DNA of 64,000 bases from Cristatella mucedo (GCA_009760855.2 WPIO01000012.1:4856001-4920000); one strand, 5' to 3'. Counted from the first letter of the stretch, positions 22,513 to 35,595 are shown. The notes: generated from the sequence alone by a model not told the origin. Numbers and translations: made by a program.

Positions 22513-23430
22513 GTTAAAATAATAATAATAATAATAATGACATTTTATATAGCACCGTCAGAGAACTAAATCTTTTTCTAGGCACTTAAAATTTGCTGCA
22601 AAGAAAGCTTGATCGAATGGTTAGTGGAAGCATGCTCAATAACAAGAATAACATGTTAGGGGTGACATGCACAGGGTCAGCATGAAAATATGTTTAGCGG
22701 TAGCTTGCACAGTGTTAGCATGCATAAGCGCGTAAAGGTCACATGGACCCAGCAAAACGAAGTGATACATAGATAGGTTTTAAGTTTTTTTTTAAAATTT
22801 GGTCGAGTCAGGGGATGTCGAGATGCAAGTCAGAAGTGAGTTCAATGCTTCGGGAGCATACAAGCTAAAGAAAGGTACGTAAAGCAGTTCAGTTAGGTAT
22901 GAAGAAGCCAAGCTATGGTGGGACTTATGGGTCATCGTAAGAACTTTACTCTATTTGGTTGATCAACTGGAAGCCATTGCAGCTTCTTTAGCAACAAAGA
23001 AATAGGGCTGAACATCTAGGTTTTTTACCAGCCTTTCAGCCATATTTGTCAGGAGCTGCAGTGACCTAGTTTTTTTTTTAGCTATCCCAGCCAAAATGGA
23101 ATTACAGTTATAGGATTTACGCAGTACCAGGGAGCTAGTTAAAAGTTTTGCAAGCCATCGTGGTAGACAGTCCCCAATCTTACTTAATGATAGGACACAA
23201 TGGCTAGCTATGGAGGCAGTCTTCTTAAATTTGCAAAATTGGTTTTAGGCAGTTGGTCGAACAGGATACCCACATTCCCCAGCACATGGTGCTGGCTGCC
23301 CAACAGCATAACTTATCAGAAGAGCGAAGCTTTCCAGTCCAGCTGCACGCTAGGGGTGTCTTATGAGCAGGAGTTTAGTTCTATCGTCGTTTAATTTAAG
23401 AAAATTTGTCGACATCCAGGATCGAATGTC
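22513..23430 (-). mobile_element. CR1/L2-like LINE of a diverged subfamily
   Basis: The - strand gives LLLKKLQWLPVDQPNRVK and, further 5' (higher coordinates), a NLGVLFDQL-like block and a 'KFSKLND..TKLL' block. These are the C-terminal landmarks of this LINE type, here with several frameshifts. The 3' UTR, hairpin and AAT tail are at 22513-22620. The sequence is more diverged from the 52889 copy than the other copies are. Confidence 0.7.
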
Positions 23431-23559
23431 TGAACGGTGAGCTTCAGTTTATTAGTTGCTTCTTTAGGGTCTGACGGTTAAAGCGACAAATACAGCTGGG
23501 TATGGTTAGCATAGAAGTGATAGCTAATTCTGTGGGTCTGAATCCATTTTCTTAGAGGC

Positions 23560-25150
23560 TCGGTTTAAGAAGATGATTATTAACGATAATCTAGACCTGA
23601 TCGCATTGACAACGACCTGGCTGAAATCGGCAAACTTCCTGACCATAATCTATACCAACAGGTTTCTCCTTCCATACCCCTAGATATGTCAAAATCTGTG
23701 GTGGATTCGCCTCTAGCCACGCTCCCTATTCAATTCCAAACCGTTTGCAGTCCACTTGAAGCAGTCTTTCGAATCTTTTGTTTTGAGACCCTCCGGCAAC
23801 AAGCTGCCAATCGTAGAAGTAATCTATGACCTCCAGGCACCAAGTCTTACTTAAGCTCAGATCTGATCTAATTTCGATTATGCTTGCACAAAATCTATCT
23901 TTCTTCGTTATGGGTGATTTCAACATTTATTTTGACAATTTGACTGACGCCTTATGTGCAGAACTTCGTGCATTGACTTTCTTATTCGCTCTTATGGCTT
24001 GCGTGCATGACCTCATAACAAGGGTCACACACTCTATCCAATATTCTCCCAGAAGTGTATGCTATCATCCCCTATCGCTAACAAATTCGGAACATCCGAT
24101 CACATGCTGATCTCATTAAGTCTACAGTGTGTGCCCTTCTCTGCATACAAATCATCCGGAGTCAAAAAACCTTAAGAACTTTCTTGACATAGATGCTGTC
24201 CGAGCCAAAATATCTCGGTTGTCAGACAAAGAGCATGCAGCCACCAATGCCCATTCAGCTTCTGCTATGATTGGCCACATGATCAGGCTCAAGCTTCAGC
24301 CCTACCCATAAAGGTTCATTCCTTGTTAAAATGTAATAGCTGTGCTTACGAGTCAATCAATCCAAGGTCGGTTCGGGCTAAGCCGAGTGCTACCACCTGT
24401 TGCAGCTAACCGCGACTATGCTTGAAAATCAAAAAACAAACTGTAGTATGCTTTAATCAGTTATTTTCACTAGTGGAAAGTGGAAAGCTAAAGACCAAGC
24501 AAGCAAGCAACGTAACCTTAACTAATTCTGGCTTTGTGATAATACATCCTAATTGGTCCATGCATTTATGAGATCCCATCTCGAATACCGTAACTCACTG
24601 CTTGCTGGCGTAGCTGCGTGTGCAATCAGGCACTTACAGTTGGTGCACAACTCAGCGGCTAGGCTTCGCAGTTGCCACATCACACCACTTCTCACCGACC
24701 TCCACTGGCTCACAGTCAAACAGAGAATCGACTTTAATGTTCCATCACTCACTTTTAGGTCGCTTCATTTTCTGGCTCCAGCCAACCTAACAAAACTATT
24801 CTGCCACGAGGTAAATAATCATACAACCAACTGTTGTGACATCATTTAGGCATACCTCGTACGAACCTCAAAGCCGTTGAAGACCGTGCCTTTAGTCCCC
24901 AAGGCCCAAAACCCATTACCAGAGCACATCACATGTCTTCTGACACGATGCCACTTAAAAAAAACATGCCTGCTCATTACAGCATTTAGTGAGTCTTTAT
25001 GATTAATCCTTCGTAAGCATATGCCTGCTTACACTGACTGCTGCTTGATAATGTTTCCACCAAGAATTTGCTAATACTGTCTAAACAGCATCTGTAAAGT
25101 GCCGACAAAGAAATTTAGTTCTCTGAAGGCACTAAACAAATTTATTATGA
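23560..25150 (+). mobile_element. CR1/L2-like LINE with internal deletion
   Basis: The endonuclease part is at about 23575-24110, with LALTTTWLK-like and FFVMGDFNIYFDNLTD (the APE-type GDFN motif). From about 24540 the frame gives the end of the RT ORF (SHLEYRNSLLAGVAACAIRH, then CHITPLLTDLHWL). The RT core is absent. A diverged 3' hairpin (AAAGTGCC/GGCACT) lies at 25096-25133 with an ATT tail. Many stops are present. Confidence 0.75.
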
Positions 25151-25321
25151 TCACTTTCTTTATTATTATTATAATAAAAGAAGAGGCCAGATGTCTCGAA
25201 GGCCAACCGATTACAACTTAGGAGTCGCCATGAGCCGACGCAGCAGCCTGAGTTGATAAGAAGAGGAACAAACTAGGTTGATATGTAACCGATGACTCCA
25301 GTACAATTTTTGCTTGTCGTC

Positions 25322-25870
25322 AGCCGTGTGATTGCAATAACAGTAATAATGATAATAGTAATACACTTGATAAAGCGCCCTCAAAGAATTCAATCTCTTT
25401 CTAGGTGCTTTACATTTGCTGCAAAGGAAACACGATCAAATGGTGAGTGGTATCATGGTTGATAAGCAACAAGAATAACATGGTTAGGGGTGACATGCAT
25501 AGCGTCAGCATGCGAGTGTGGTTAGTGGCAGCGTGCGCAGTCCCAGTGCGCATAAGCACACAAAGGACGAATTACAGGGACCCACTACATGAGGTCATAA
25601 AAAGGTGCGTTTTTAATTTCTTTTTAGAAGTGGTCAAGTCAAGGGATATCGCGACGGAAGTCCGGAGTGAGTTCCAGGCTTTGGGAGCATACGAACTAAA
25701 GGCATGGTCTACAAAGGATTTAAGATTTGTACGAGGTATAGATAAACAGATTCCGAAAAGCAGGTGGTACGATGCGTAGTCTGGTGGGGCAGTAGAGTGG
25801 GGCAATAAGCTGCATTGCAGTGATGACAGCAAATCTGACAAGCAACTCAGTGCCAGGTTTGAGCAGCAAG
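25322..25870 (-). mobile_element. CR1/L2-like LINE, 3' fragment
   Basis: The - strand frame at 25572-25841 reads IPRTNLKSFVDHAFSSYAPK and KAWNSLRTSVAIS. It is followed by the 3' UTR, the terminal hairpin and an AAT/ATT tail at 25335-25400. Confidence 0.85.
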
Positions 25871-26283
25871 CTAGTTGCTTTATGCAGGGCTCAGGCTCAA
25901 GTTTCCTCTTTCCCTATTGCAGTGGTCCAAGTAAGCACGAGTGACTAAAGTGATTAGTAATGTTAAACCGAAGCTCCAAATGCTTGGATTCATCAAATAC
26001 AGCCACTCAAAACACACTTGGTTAAGTGTGCACCTCTCAAAGACCCAATGGTCATAACAAATAACATTTTTAAATTAATAAGCAGTGACTTGGCTATAAC
26101 CTCTTCTAAAGAGTCTCAAATCTGGAATAAGGTTTTAAGGGTTTCCTCAATAGTGATTCAGCAGACAGTTGCAGACCAACAGCTAAGATCCTCGTGTGAA
26201 TGAGGAAGAAAGATTCACCATAGCTATGGCCAAAGATTTGCATCGTAAGGAGTCCTAAAGATTGCAAAAAAAAGCGTGGAAAC

Positions 26284-26378
26284 CATTGCAGCAAATGAAA
26301 AGCGCCTAGAAAGAGATTGAGTTCTCTGAGGGCGCTTTATCAAGTGCATTATTATTAATATTATTATTATTATTAAAC
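26284..26378 (+). mobile_element. CR1/L2-like LINE, 3' end only
   Basis: Nearly consensus 3' terminus, 'agcgcctagaaagagattg' to 'gagggcgctttatc', plus an ATT tail. It is only about 150 bp from an exchanger exon. Confidence 0.8.
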
Positions 26379-26522
26379 CACTTTCTTGCTCTTGGACCAC
26401 TCATCTAGTAGCACTGCAAGCTTAAGAAGCTGGTGGATAGGCCAACCGAAGGGAAGCCTCATAGAACGAGTTCGTGTCAAATCAAAATCGGAAAGTGGTA
26501 TACAAGCTGAACGAGTACTCAC

Positions 26523-26997
26523 TTAATCTTGAGCCAGTGAAGCATGTTCATTGTGAGGCCTCCGCATATGACTACGGTGAAGATGACCAGCATCAACGTA
26601 GTGCTGAGCATGGTCCGCCGCAACAATGTCGACGTGTTGCGGATGGAGAGGGCAAATGCCATAGCGCCACGCAATCCCGAAAACATCAACATGTGCTGCA
26701 TGTTCAAGCTGATCCGGTCGCCACGGTGGCGCACGAGATTGATGAAAAACGTCAACGGATAGACACAGACGATTCGCGATGCCAGCATCGCAAACAGCGC
26801 TGCGCCGATGAAGTCTGCCCTATAATTATGGCTCTCGAACGTGAAAATGGACAGCCCGATGTAAAGGAAGACAAAGTTCTCCGCAAGGAAGTTGAGAAGC
26901 TCGAACACACTTTTAGTAGAGTGTTTTGCTTCGTCCGACAGGTTATTGAATGTGTAGTGCGCTTGAAAGACTCCACAAAACAGGACTGCGACGATGC
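26523..26997 (-). CDS. SLC9A6: NHE6-like exon: last membrane helices
   Basis: The largest exon (475 nt). On the - strand the acceptor is cattgtag; it ends 'ATT AA' before donor gtgagt. It encodes GIVAVLFCGVFQAHYTFNNL, then FELLNFLAENFVFLYIGLS, FQHM-like NMQHMLMFSGLRGAMAFAL, and a final hydrophobic stretch ending MLHWLKI. These are the most conserved blocks of NHE6/7/9. LAEN contains the acidic residue of the membrane core, and GLRGAMAFAL contains the conserved Arg of the exchanger family. Similarity to vertebrate NHE6/7/9 is much closer than to the plasma-membrane NHE1-5 group. Confidence 0.97.
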
Positions 26998-27189
26998 CTA
27001 CAATGACAGCTCAAGTCGTACTTTGAGGGCCAAGTGGGTTGAACAACTGGAAAGCAAGACATGCACGAAACTGAGTATTTATGACAATATTTTCAAATAT
27101 TATAAACAAATTCACTATACCAGTGTCGGCATTATCCGATATGCAGTAAGCCGGTGCTTCATATCGGCAGTGACAGCCTTACTACTTAC

Positions 27190-27422
27190 CACTGAGATTC
27201 AATGCCTCGCCAATTAGGTAAGTCATATAAGACATCATAATGAACAATGCCGACTCCAATAGTGGATGTTCCTCGATGCGAGTGAACTTGGTTAGCATAG
27301 CATTGATGCAGCCGACAAGAAGGCCAATGAGGAATGACCCGACAAGAGTTAGGATGAAAAAGCCTACCGAAAGCCCGATTGCAAGGCCGTAGTCATCGTA
27401 TGAGGCATATTTGAACACGGAG
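27190..27422 (-). CDS. SLC9A6: NHE6-like exon
   Basis: On the - strand, acceptor tgttgcag; the first base completes GA|C (Asp). Donor gtaagt. It encodes SVFKYASYDDYGLAIGLSVG, a hydrophobic helix with GSFLIGLLVGCINAML, TKFTRIEEHPLLESALF and SYMTYLIGEALNLSG. The vertebrate counterpart has ALVTKFTKL..F.LLE and FLLAEAWGFTG. The final G is completed by the next exon (GIVAVLFCG). Confidence 0.95.
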
Positions 27423-27527
27423 CTGCAACAATGCAATTGAAGTGCGGTTTCATCACGAGCTGATGATTTGCTGCTTCGGCACTGAGGCAAGGGTCGGCTC
27501 TGACCATATAATGCACGCAGCACCTAC

Positions 27528-27633
27528 TCCGACAAAACGATGGCAACGGCATCGTTCAGTACGCTTTCACCGAAGATAATTGCATAGAGGTCGACGTCCA
27601 CGTTGAGCTCGGCAAAAATCGCCAAGATAGTTA
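27528..27633 (-). CDS. SLC9A6: NHE6-like exon with the ND motif
   Basis: On the - strand, acceptor tctatag, 106 nt, donor gtaggt. It encodes [20 protein letters not shown] and then [22 protein letters not shown] contains the Asn-Asp pair (about residues 284-285) that defines electroneutral cation/proton antiporters and is essential for transport. The first two bases complete Val of the ATDPV motif from the upstream exon. Confidence 0.97.
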
Positions 27634-28820
27634 CTATAGAACAAAAAAATGCAACATAGGACCAAAGACCACACTCGCTCAGATAGTCAGCCGGCTTGGC
27701 TGCTGGCATGGCACATCCCTTCCAGTCGGTCCGGGGAGGACGTTGCAGCAAGTAATAGGGATATCGGTGCCCACGGCACTGAAGTGAGAACAGTGGTGCC
27801 CATGCATGTGCTTGACGAGAGCAAACATATGACGAGTCAATTCCTGAGCATCTCACAAACAAACAAAAGAAAGACACCGTGGGTTTTATCAGTCTGCGTT
27901 GTCTGCTACATCGGAAAACCACTGTTCAGTGAAACAGCACAAAGCATTAAAACTGGACAAGTTAGCAGTGAATGAAGGAGAGAGCAGGCCCTAATATATG
28001 TAACAGTGAAGCAACAATCGCTAAAACCCTCATCACACTCACACCATCCACTTGCTGGCACACACTAGGACACTTGAGTGCACACAAGCAGCCTGGCCCA
28101 CCAAGGAAAAGCTTCAAAAGCAGCAGCAAGTTTCTCAGGAAGTTTTGGCATACATTTGATAACAATTCCGATTGGTCAGGATGAACCAGTACATGTCAAG
28201 CAGTGTACCTCAGCACAGGGGCAGCCAAGTTCAGGTCCAAGATACAGCCGACGTCTAAAATGTCACGGTAACGAGACTTAATATAGCGTGACACAAGAGA
28301 TCAGAAAAGGATCATATCAGAAAAGACCGAAGGGTTTCAAGCTAACAAGTGGCTTTGAGCTAGGCTAAGGGCAGCTTATAGTGACCTTACAAGTAGAGAG
28401 GCTCTATTCTTTTCATCGAATTCTCTTACTCAAGCTTCAGGCACAGCAGGAGCATAGGTCCAGAGCCTCTGACAATTGGAGATCAATAAGGCAGAGGTAA
28501 TGGTTCTGACTATAGGTGGCTCAAGGAGGGCCAACATTTAATTCAATGCACCAGGTCAATATACAACCGAAACCTGGAGCTAATTAAAAAGTGCAAGTAA
28601 CTGTCTAATGTAGATGCAACTGTCCGAAATAGCAGCCAAACTCAGGTAGGCTTTCTATCGACAGCAGAGCAAATATATCACACAAGTCACCTGCCAAACA
28701 TGAACGTATGACCCAGGAAGCCGGCCACGATCTGCTGAGTGCTATGCTCACCGTACAAAGGAAGCAGCATTCGAACAGCAGGGTTTCAGCAAGGTAGTCA
28801 GCGCTATCCTACCGACATAC

Positions 28821-28924
28821 CAGGATCTGTTGCTGATAGGATAGAGCCATAGCCAAGCAGCTCGACGAAGGTAAACGCCTGCATGTCGGCAGTCATAACA
28901 CGTGTCAGTCCATACAGAATGCCC
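28821..28924 (-). CDS. SLC9A6: NHE6-like exon with ATDPV
   Basis: On the - strand, acceptor gaattgcag, 104 nt, donor gtatgt. It encodes GILYGLTRVMTADMQAFTFV then ELLGYGSILSATDP. It aligns with NLMYGVVKLM...F.FTDCLLFGAIVSATDPV of vertebrate NHE6. Both ends are split codons that match the flanking exons. Confidence 0.95.
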
Positions 28925-29750
28925 CTGCAATTCAACCGCACAAAGCATAAGTTTATTGGCTTGCACAAACTTAGTTCAAGTGAGAAGGGTAGCAGTGGAA
29001 AAAGCTGCTGCTAAAGCTCACACTGAACTAGTAAACGAGCGATAGCTGAGTAAGAGACTAAAATTGAAAATAGAGCCTCTCTACTGGCAAGGTCACTACC
29101 GCAGTCACTAGAAGCTGCCCTTAGTCTGAATCTCTACATGTGCAGAGGCCATACTACAGAGATCGTTTTAAGCCTGAAGTTTACACACGAAGTTGGGAAA
29201 CTTGGCATCGAATTTACCAAATATATGCAGGTCTTTCGATGGGCGGATGAGCCTGTAACCGCCGCAACAGAAGCAGACTTCTGGTTAGTCACCATGCTAA
29301 ATGGTAGGTATCCAGAGGCTAAATTTGAAACGAACATACAAACTAATACGAATGAAACACTGTGAGTAATTTAATGTAAAATTTACTCTATAAAGCCACA
29401 AAATCTAAGTGGTTACAGGTCAAACAGCAATAAATCACCTGTGAGCCGACATACCAAGTGTAAGTTTGGCCTGATGGTACAAGGTAGTCAGCTGATACTA
29501 GCCACAGAGAGTTGAGACAAAATACATAAAATGAAGCCTCACAGGAGATTCATGATACAAATTTAAAACACAAAAACATTATTTCATTACTTAATGTCAG
29601 GAAACCCTTCTAAAGATCAGCCAAGTAATGATGATACCAGGAGCTTGTCATGTCGAGAAGGACAGCATCTGGAAACACAAGCTGATGGCCTCTAAAGCAG
29701 GAGGACATCTGCTGCCCAATGAGGCACAAGAGTGAGTAAGAGTGACGGAG

Positions 29751-29815
<65 letters not shown>

Positions 29816-29999
29816 CTAAGAGACAGATATAGATGAAGAGAAAATAATGCACATATAAACACAGACACGCAAACACATTTGCACGCATACAAGCACAATC
29901 ACACATAAAAAATTAACACACACATGCATACTACAAACCCAGCTGAGAGAGAGGGAGAGAAGAGAGAGAGAAGAGAGAGAGGGAGAGAGCAAGAGAGAG

Positions 30000-30080
<81 letters not shown>

Positions 30081-30386
30081 AGGGAGGGAGAGAGTGGAGA
30101 GAGACAGAGACATAAGCTGAAAGGCAGATAGAGATGGACAATGGCAAGAAAGAGAATGCATATATACACACAGACACATACACTTACAAACACACACACC
30201 CATTCAAAAAACAGCAGATAAAGAAAATGAGAAAGAGTGAGAGATTGAGAGTGTATGCAAGAAAGAGAGAGAGTGGAGAGAGAGAGAGAGACTAGCCGGT
30301 AAAAGTACACAGAAATAACAGCCAAGTAGCATACGAGATGATTCTCTGCTCTTATCGACGGTCAGGCTAATGTAGCACAAGCATAC
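28925..30386 (-). other. Exchanger intron with large GA tracts
   Basis: Apart from the GA-rich tracts at 29752-30300, a short stretch near 29370-29410 ('tataaagccacaaaatctaagtgg') resembles the start of the unclassified repeat at 22118. Confidence 0.5.
29752..30300. repeat. Cluster of (GA)n microsatellites
   Basis: Two long, nearly pure GA runs, 29754-29812 and about 29998-30095, with GGGA variants near 30075. They are joined by interrupted GA and CA-rich sequence (CACACA near 29855-29930 and 30165-30200). The long Ser/Leu or Arg/Glu frames across it are by-products of the repeats. Confidence 0.9.
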
Positions 30387-30463
30387 CCGATGACAAGTGC
30401 TGTCAAGGCTGTGCCGATGAATGCATATGTCAATATGGCACCCAGATTTCTGAAGAAGTGGCG
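30387..30463 (-). CDS. SLC9A6: NHE6-like exon
   Basis: On the - strand, acceptor gtctttacag, 77 nt, donor gtatgc. It encodes [20 protein letters not shown] and TALVIG. Human NHE6 has [20 protein letters not shown] at this place. It is a membrane helix of the transport domain. Confidence 0.96.
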
Positions 30464-31341
30464 CTGTAAAGACACCGAGGAAAATGAGCAAGCATGTACC
30501 ATACATTTTGATACAAAACTTAATAAAAAGGCAGACGTTATATTTAAGCAACACATGCAAGCAGGTACTGACAGGATGAGTGACAGCTTGCCGACAACAA
30601 GCCGGTGCGGCAACATGCATCCCCACTTTTTTGCCAATTTATTGAACGAAGCCGGTTCATAGGCTGCTTCAGTGGATAGACTGTTGAGACCTAGGTAAGA
30701 TTACACCGAGCTTGCTCCTGCATCAGAGCACCAGCATGGCTAACGCATAGGGACATACAGATTGTCTTTTAAAGTCTTCGATGGAGCCATTATCTGTTCA
30801 GAGCAAGAGGAAGGATGGGATCAAAACAAGGATATAGTATTTGAGGTATTAGGTATCTGTTAACAAAGTGCATGTGGCCAAGCCAAACAACCTCTTCTGC
30901 AGACTATGCAAGCATAGTAAAGCGTTTGCAGCCAAGCTGTTGCCTGTGAAGCCAGCCATGCACTTCTCACTGGCTTCTGCAGCTGCAGCTCTACAGTTTC
31001 ACCAGTATCCGTTTGCAGGTTCTCGGGCCTCCTGATGTTTAACTAAGTGCCAAGGCATAACAAGTAAGCTAGTGAAAACCATAGAGACGAGACTGAAAGT
31101 TTCCACACAGACTTGACTAGTGAGTAAGCAACTTTCATATTGAACCAGCAAATAATCAACACACTTGTGCAATGGAGGCAGTAGCTAGCAGCTAGAATGC
31201 AAGCATTGAGAGGCTAGGCAAATACAAAATTTAGTGTGCTAAAAACAAGCATCCAGGGAAAACAATTGCAGGTACGTGCAGAGCAGAGGTTTGAAAGGCA
31301 ATATCAGTTGGCAAATGAATCGCCAGCCAGCCATGACTTAC

Positions 31342-31419
31342 TCGTTTCATACTGTAACCAGCATTGAATATTATGGGAGGAAGCAGCGCATAGAAGAATA
31401 TCTCCGGGTCAAAGGTCAC
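31342..31419 (-). CDS. SLC9A6: NHE6-like exon with the FFxxLLPPIIF motif
   Basis: On the - strand, acceptor ttacttgcag, 26 codons in phase 0, donor gtaagt. It encodes [20 protein letters not shown] then [17 protein letters not shown] is the conserved helix associated with amiloride-type inhibitor sensitivity and ion binding in NHE proteins. It matches VTFDPEVFFN.LLPPIIF of vertebrate NHE6. Confidence 0.97.
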
Positions 31420-31545
31420 CTGCAAGTAAACCGGCAGCACAGGAAACCGTAAACAGTTGCATATGCAAGTAGGCTTCTTTCAGCAATCAGCAATCGGCTG
31501 CTGCAGTCGCAGTGCTTCCCAAGCCTGTTTGCAGGCAGCACGCAC

Positions 31546-31784
31546 CCGTTGTTTGATGCTGGACTGTGTCACCTCTGAGCTGGACAGTGCCATAGCAAAC
31601 GTGTACTGATAGTAAGCGCTGCTGTTCGGAGTTCCTCCGACAGTCTGCAGCACGAGATTGTCCGGGTTGTTCTCATATCCGTAGCTGCTATTGGCCGGCA
31701 GATGGACGATGGCACTCGTCACGTCCTCGCTTGGTAGGTCGAGAGTGCCCTTGGTGAACTCAATTATCGCTCCGACTATGAGAC
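31546..31784 (-). CDS. SLC9A6: NHE6-like exon 2
   Basis: On the - strand, acceptor aatttcag, 239 nt, donor gtgcgt. It opens GLIVGAIIEF, matching GLIVGVILRY of vertebrates. A variable extracytosolic loop of about 65 residues follows, including LPANSSYGYENNPDN and ending SSIKQR. The loop holds Asn-Ser-Ser and Asn-Ser-Ser-type N-glycosylation sequons. It joins VTFDPE in phase 0. The first two bases complete the Gly codon split by the first intron. Confidence 0.93.
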
Positions 31785-34059
31785 CTGAAATTCGACAATG
31801 CCAAACATGTGAAGCCTGCCATACCAGATTGGAGCAAGGCAGGGCCGTGAAGACGGACTAGGGGAATGGGTACCCAGAAACGACAGATGCCTCATCTGAA
31901 GAGATGCTTGTAGATATCTAAACTAAAAGTTTACTAAATCGCAAAACGATTGCTCGGATGAACCTCTAGCCATGTGGATGGTCTGCATACGGGAAGCACA
32001 TTCTGAAGGTGCCTAGGCATTCTACTGATAGGCTTTCCATCGCCAGGCTATCCGGCATTGTCCTATCATATTTGGCAGTGAAGTCCAGGCTCAGCAAAGT
32101 GCCGAGCTCTAATTGCAGAGCTCAGGATCAAAACAAGCTGAAGCTGAGAGCCCAACAGAGGGCTCAGCAGCAGCCGACCTCGGCTTACCAGGGGACCCGA
32201 ATCGGTGAGCAAAAAAATTGGGAAATTCAGCTGTCTTCCTTCTTACAGACCCAAGTGGATAGCAATTCTGCTGCATTGCCACGATATTCTAGAAGCAGCT
32301 CAACAATGAGCAGACCACAGAGGCAGGATTCTTAAGTGAATAAAACCCACATCAGGCCCATACATAGACTCACCACAAGTTACTAACCGCAATTAGTGAT
32401 AACTGCATATGAGCTAGTTCATCTATACTAGCCAACAGCAATAGGCACTGCAATCGAAGAGAAAGTGACCGGGCTCAATGGACGCAGCTTGGAAGAATAG
32501 ATTAAAAGAAGAATCAATGAGCCACTCAACGAACTTCAAGCAGCTGAACTCAACCAAAAGGCAGTAGGCATGCACAGCCTTGCTGTATAGAGGACGGGGT
32601 GCATACAGCAGCAAGGAAGATGAAGACTACACAGCCAAATGCTAACATACTGAAGGTTCTTACAATGGTCAGCCAGCAGCTCACGAGGTCAAGCAGCCGG
32701 AGGACAGATCACCATCACAAGACCATATGCAAACAACCCTAGATTTGCCCAATCGTCTGGCTTTGGGTAGTAAAAGAGATGCCAAAAAAGCTACAGCCCA
32801 CCGACTACTCTCGGCTTCTATCCTCAAGCAATTGCCATTCGGCAGGCCCAAGACAGGGTAGACAACTGCCTTTATGAAGGGTCCGTGGTCTCGTTACATA
32901 ATATAGGAGTTATTAACGTTGCAATTGCTAAAATACTTCGGATTGGTGAGACTATGGTGAGGTAAAACCTAAAGAAACTCGCTACGACTGATACCACGGA
33001 AAGTGCAAAGAGACCCAGCTGCCCAAATGTCACTACACTCGTTCGGACAGACTGATAAAGAGCTAAGCTTTGAAGCATGGCTTCGCCCTTGTGAGGATTC
33101 ATGTTCATAGCCTGCAGCAGTAAGCCTTCGTTCGTATGATCCCAAAGCCTAGATCTCACTCATGACTCGTGTCACAACAACTCCCGACTTGTCCAAATTT
33201 AAAAAGAATATTATTATTAGACGGTCTTCCAACGTGAATCCCATTAGGCATATCAAGGATAAGATGGATTGAAGGCTCAGAGCGCAGACGTGTCATGTCA
33301 CAAATAAAGACTGACTTTTTTTCCAGTTTACGAGATGTTTGAAGAGCGACAGGGCCAGGTGTTTGTGAAGGCCTGGTTTCCTCAATGCCCAAGCGGCTAA
33401 CAAAAGGCGATTTTTAGACTAAGCAGGCGATTGCTAATCATGGTGGTGAAACTTTCTTTTAGCACTAACAATTAAGAAGCTTGTAGTGAAACCTTCCTTA
33501 TATGCCATGTAGCGTTATTTTATATATCGCCCATGTATTCTAAATCTTGGAGTAACATTTTGCTTGCAGAATCTGAACTCTCAGGGTCTGGCTGCCATTT
33601 TAATTGGCCTTGCCCATACGTCTTCACTCGAATGTACATCACGGTGCAGGAAACCATGTCACCTGCTTTGTCTGTGGGCTACCTTACGTGCACCAAAAAC
33701 CAATGTGAGGAGGCTTTGACCTTGATTAAGAAAACTCTCAGGCCTATCACGCGCCTAAACTTAACGGTGTTGCAGATTTTGATGCAGAAACACGAATTGT
33801 AGCAATCTAGAAATATGTTGGCAGTACAAAACCTAATTTACATACAACATGGCCCTAAATTAAATATAATGTGGCCTTAAACATAGCACGAGGCACTGGA
33901 TAGAACTGTGACCTGTTAATGTCATTGTTGGGAAATCTTCCAAGATTCAGACTAGCTCGACGAGTGACAAAGGCACCGTGAGCCACTCAGTTACAGTGTT
34001 ATTTAAATCAACCCACAACAATCCTAATGCCAAAAAGAATTGAGCCCTTCTCCCAGACC

Positions 34060-34389
34060 TAATGGGGAGAGTGAGAAGAGAGGGAAGAGTGAGATGGATG
34101 AGAACAATGCACACACAGAGAGAGACATGCAGTTTAGAGAGGGATTAACAAGAGACAAGAGAAGTCGAGAGAAGGAAGAGAGAGAGAGAGACAGAGAGAA
34201 GAGAAAGGTTTATATGTGACAAACACGAGAGTGGGGAGTGAAAACGTGAAAAAAATAAACAAAGAAGAAGAATGAAAGAGAGAGAGAGAGAAAGTGTGAG
34301 AGGAGAGAGACAAGAGAAGTGGAGAGAGGACAGAAAGATGAAAACTAAAAAATATAGCAGGACCACGTAGCCCGAGTGTGGAGTGTCGT

Positions 34390-34431
<42 letters not shown>

Positions 34432-34445
34432 CGTGTGTGTTTAGG
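34060..34445. repeat. GA-rich stretch and (GT)n microsatellite
   Basis: Interrupted GA repeats at 34060-34330, then a clean GT run at about 34390-34427 extended by gcgtgcgtgtgtgt. Confidence 0.85.
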
Positions 34446-35595
34446 TTTCACACAGGAACGCGAAAGAGAAAAATCAGAAAAAAAGAAGAGATGCTACATC
34501 CGGTAATATAATTGGAAAGCAGCAAAGCAGCAAGCAGTGATAATGATGTACTGCTTGGCAAAACCGCTAAGACGGCTACTGGTCTTGATTCAAAACAAAT
34601 ATTGTAGACATGAGCTGCAAAATTGAATCCATTCATCGTATATTGATATGAACAGATAAATTCCAACCCATACTATTCTAGAAACTGCATAGAGCAACAT
34701 GGATCTATTATTCTTTCTGCATCTTGCTCAGACATCTAATAAGTAGCAGTGAACACATCTTACTACAGTAATGACCAGAGCTGCACCAAAAGCCATTATA
34801 ACAGTGTACAACAATGAATTAGATTAGATTATATGATCACAAGCAAGAATCTAGCTGCCGATGCTGTGTTCCATGCTGAAGATGGTCAAACCATTGATAG
34901 ACACTCTACAAATGCCTGTGATAATACGAATGACAATAGTTGGTGATGGCGATGATGATACTGATGATGTGCTGGATGCTTGGCACACGAGTTCTGAGCA
35001 ATAGCCCAACCAAGTTCAATATACGATGCTCCCCACATCTCCTTGCCATGCTTGCTTGACCGTCCTCATACACACATTCGCTCATCGGTGTACACACTTA
35101 TAACTCAGCTTTCCCTCGCTAGTTCTCAGTTTTATTTTAACTTAGTAGGGGCATAATGGATAGGCTGCCTTGAGCATTTGGAGCCCTGCTAGACACAATC
35201 CTGACAATGACACCTGTTCAGACACCATTTTAGAGGGAAGTGTCCACACTCCACATCGACAGCAGAACGGAGGCAGACGTTCTGGACATACCGATCTCAA
35301 TCAATAATGGTTGATACCAATGTTACTCCTACACAAGATACACTTAAGAAAGGCACCAGCGCCACCTGTAGGAAAGACAGCTCATGTAATGTCCAGGCAT
35401 GGCTGGCCAAAAGGATTCAGGCCTTCAGAACATATATCATTCATGATGTGCTTCTATGCTGTGTGCTGATTTAATATGATTTCAGAAGTCGGATATACTC
35501 GTTCACTATAAACATGCCGATAGGATGGTGAGCCGACCAGTGCAGTCTCTCACTGCACCGAGTGGAAGAATTGAAAGGACCACTTCGACTATTAA

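Noticed and set aside
26474-27217. A 247-codon + strand frame
   Set aside because: It is the antisense shadow of the exchanger exons, whose - strand translation has clear similarity and splice sites.
29816-30325. Long Ser/Leu-rich frames over the GA tracts
   Set aside because: They are translations of dinucleotide repeats.
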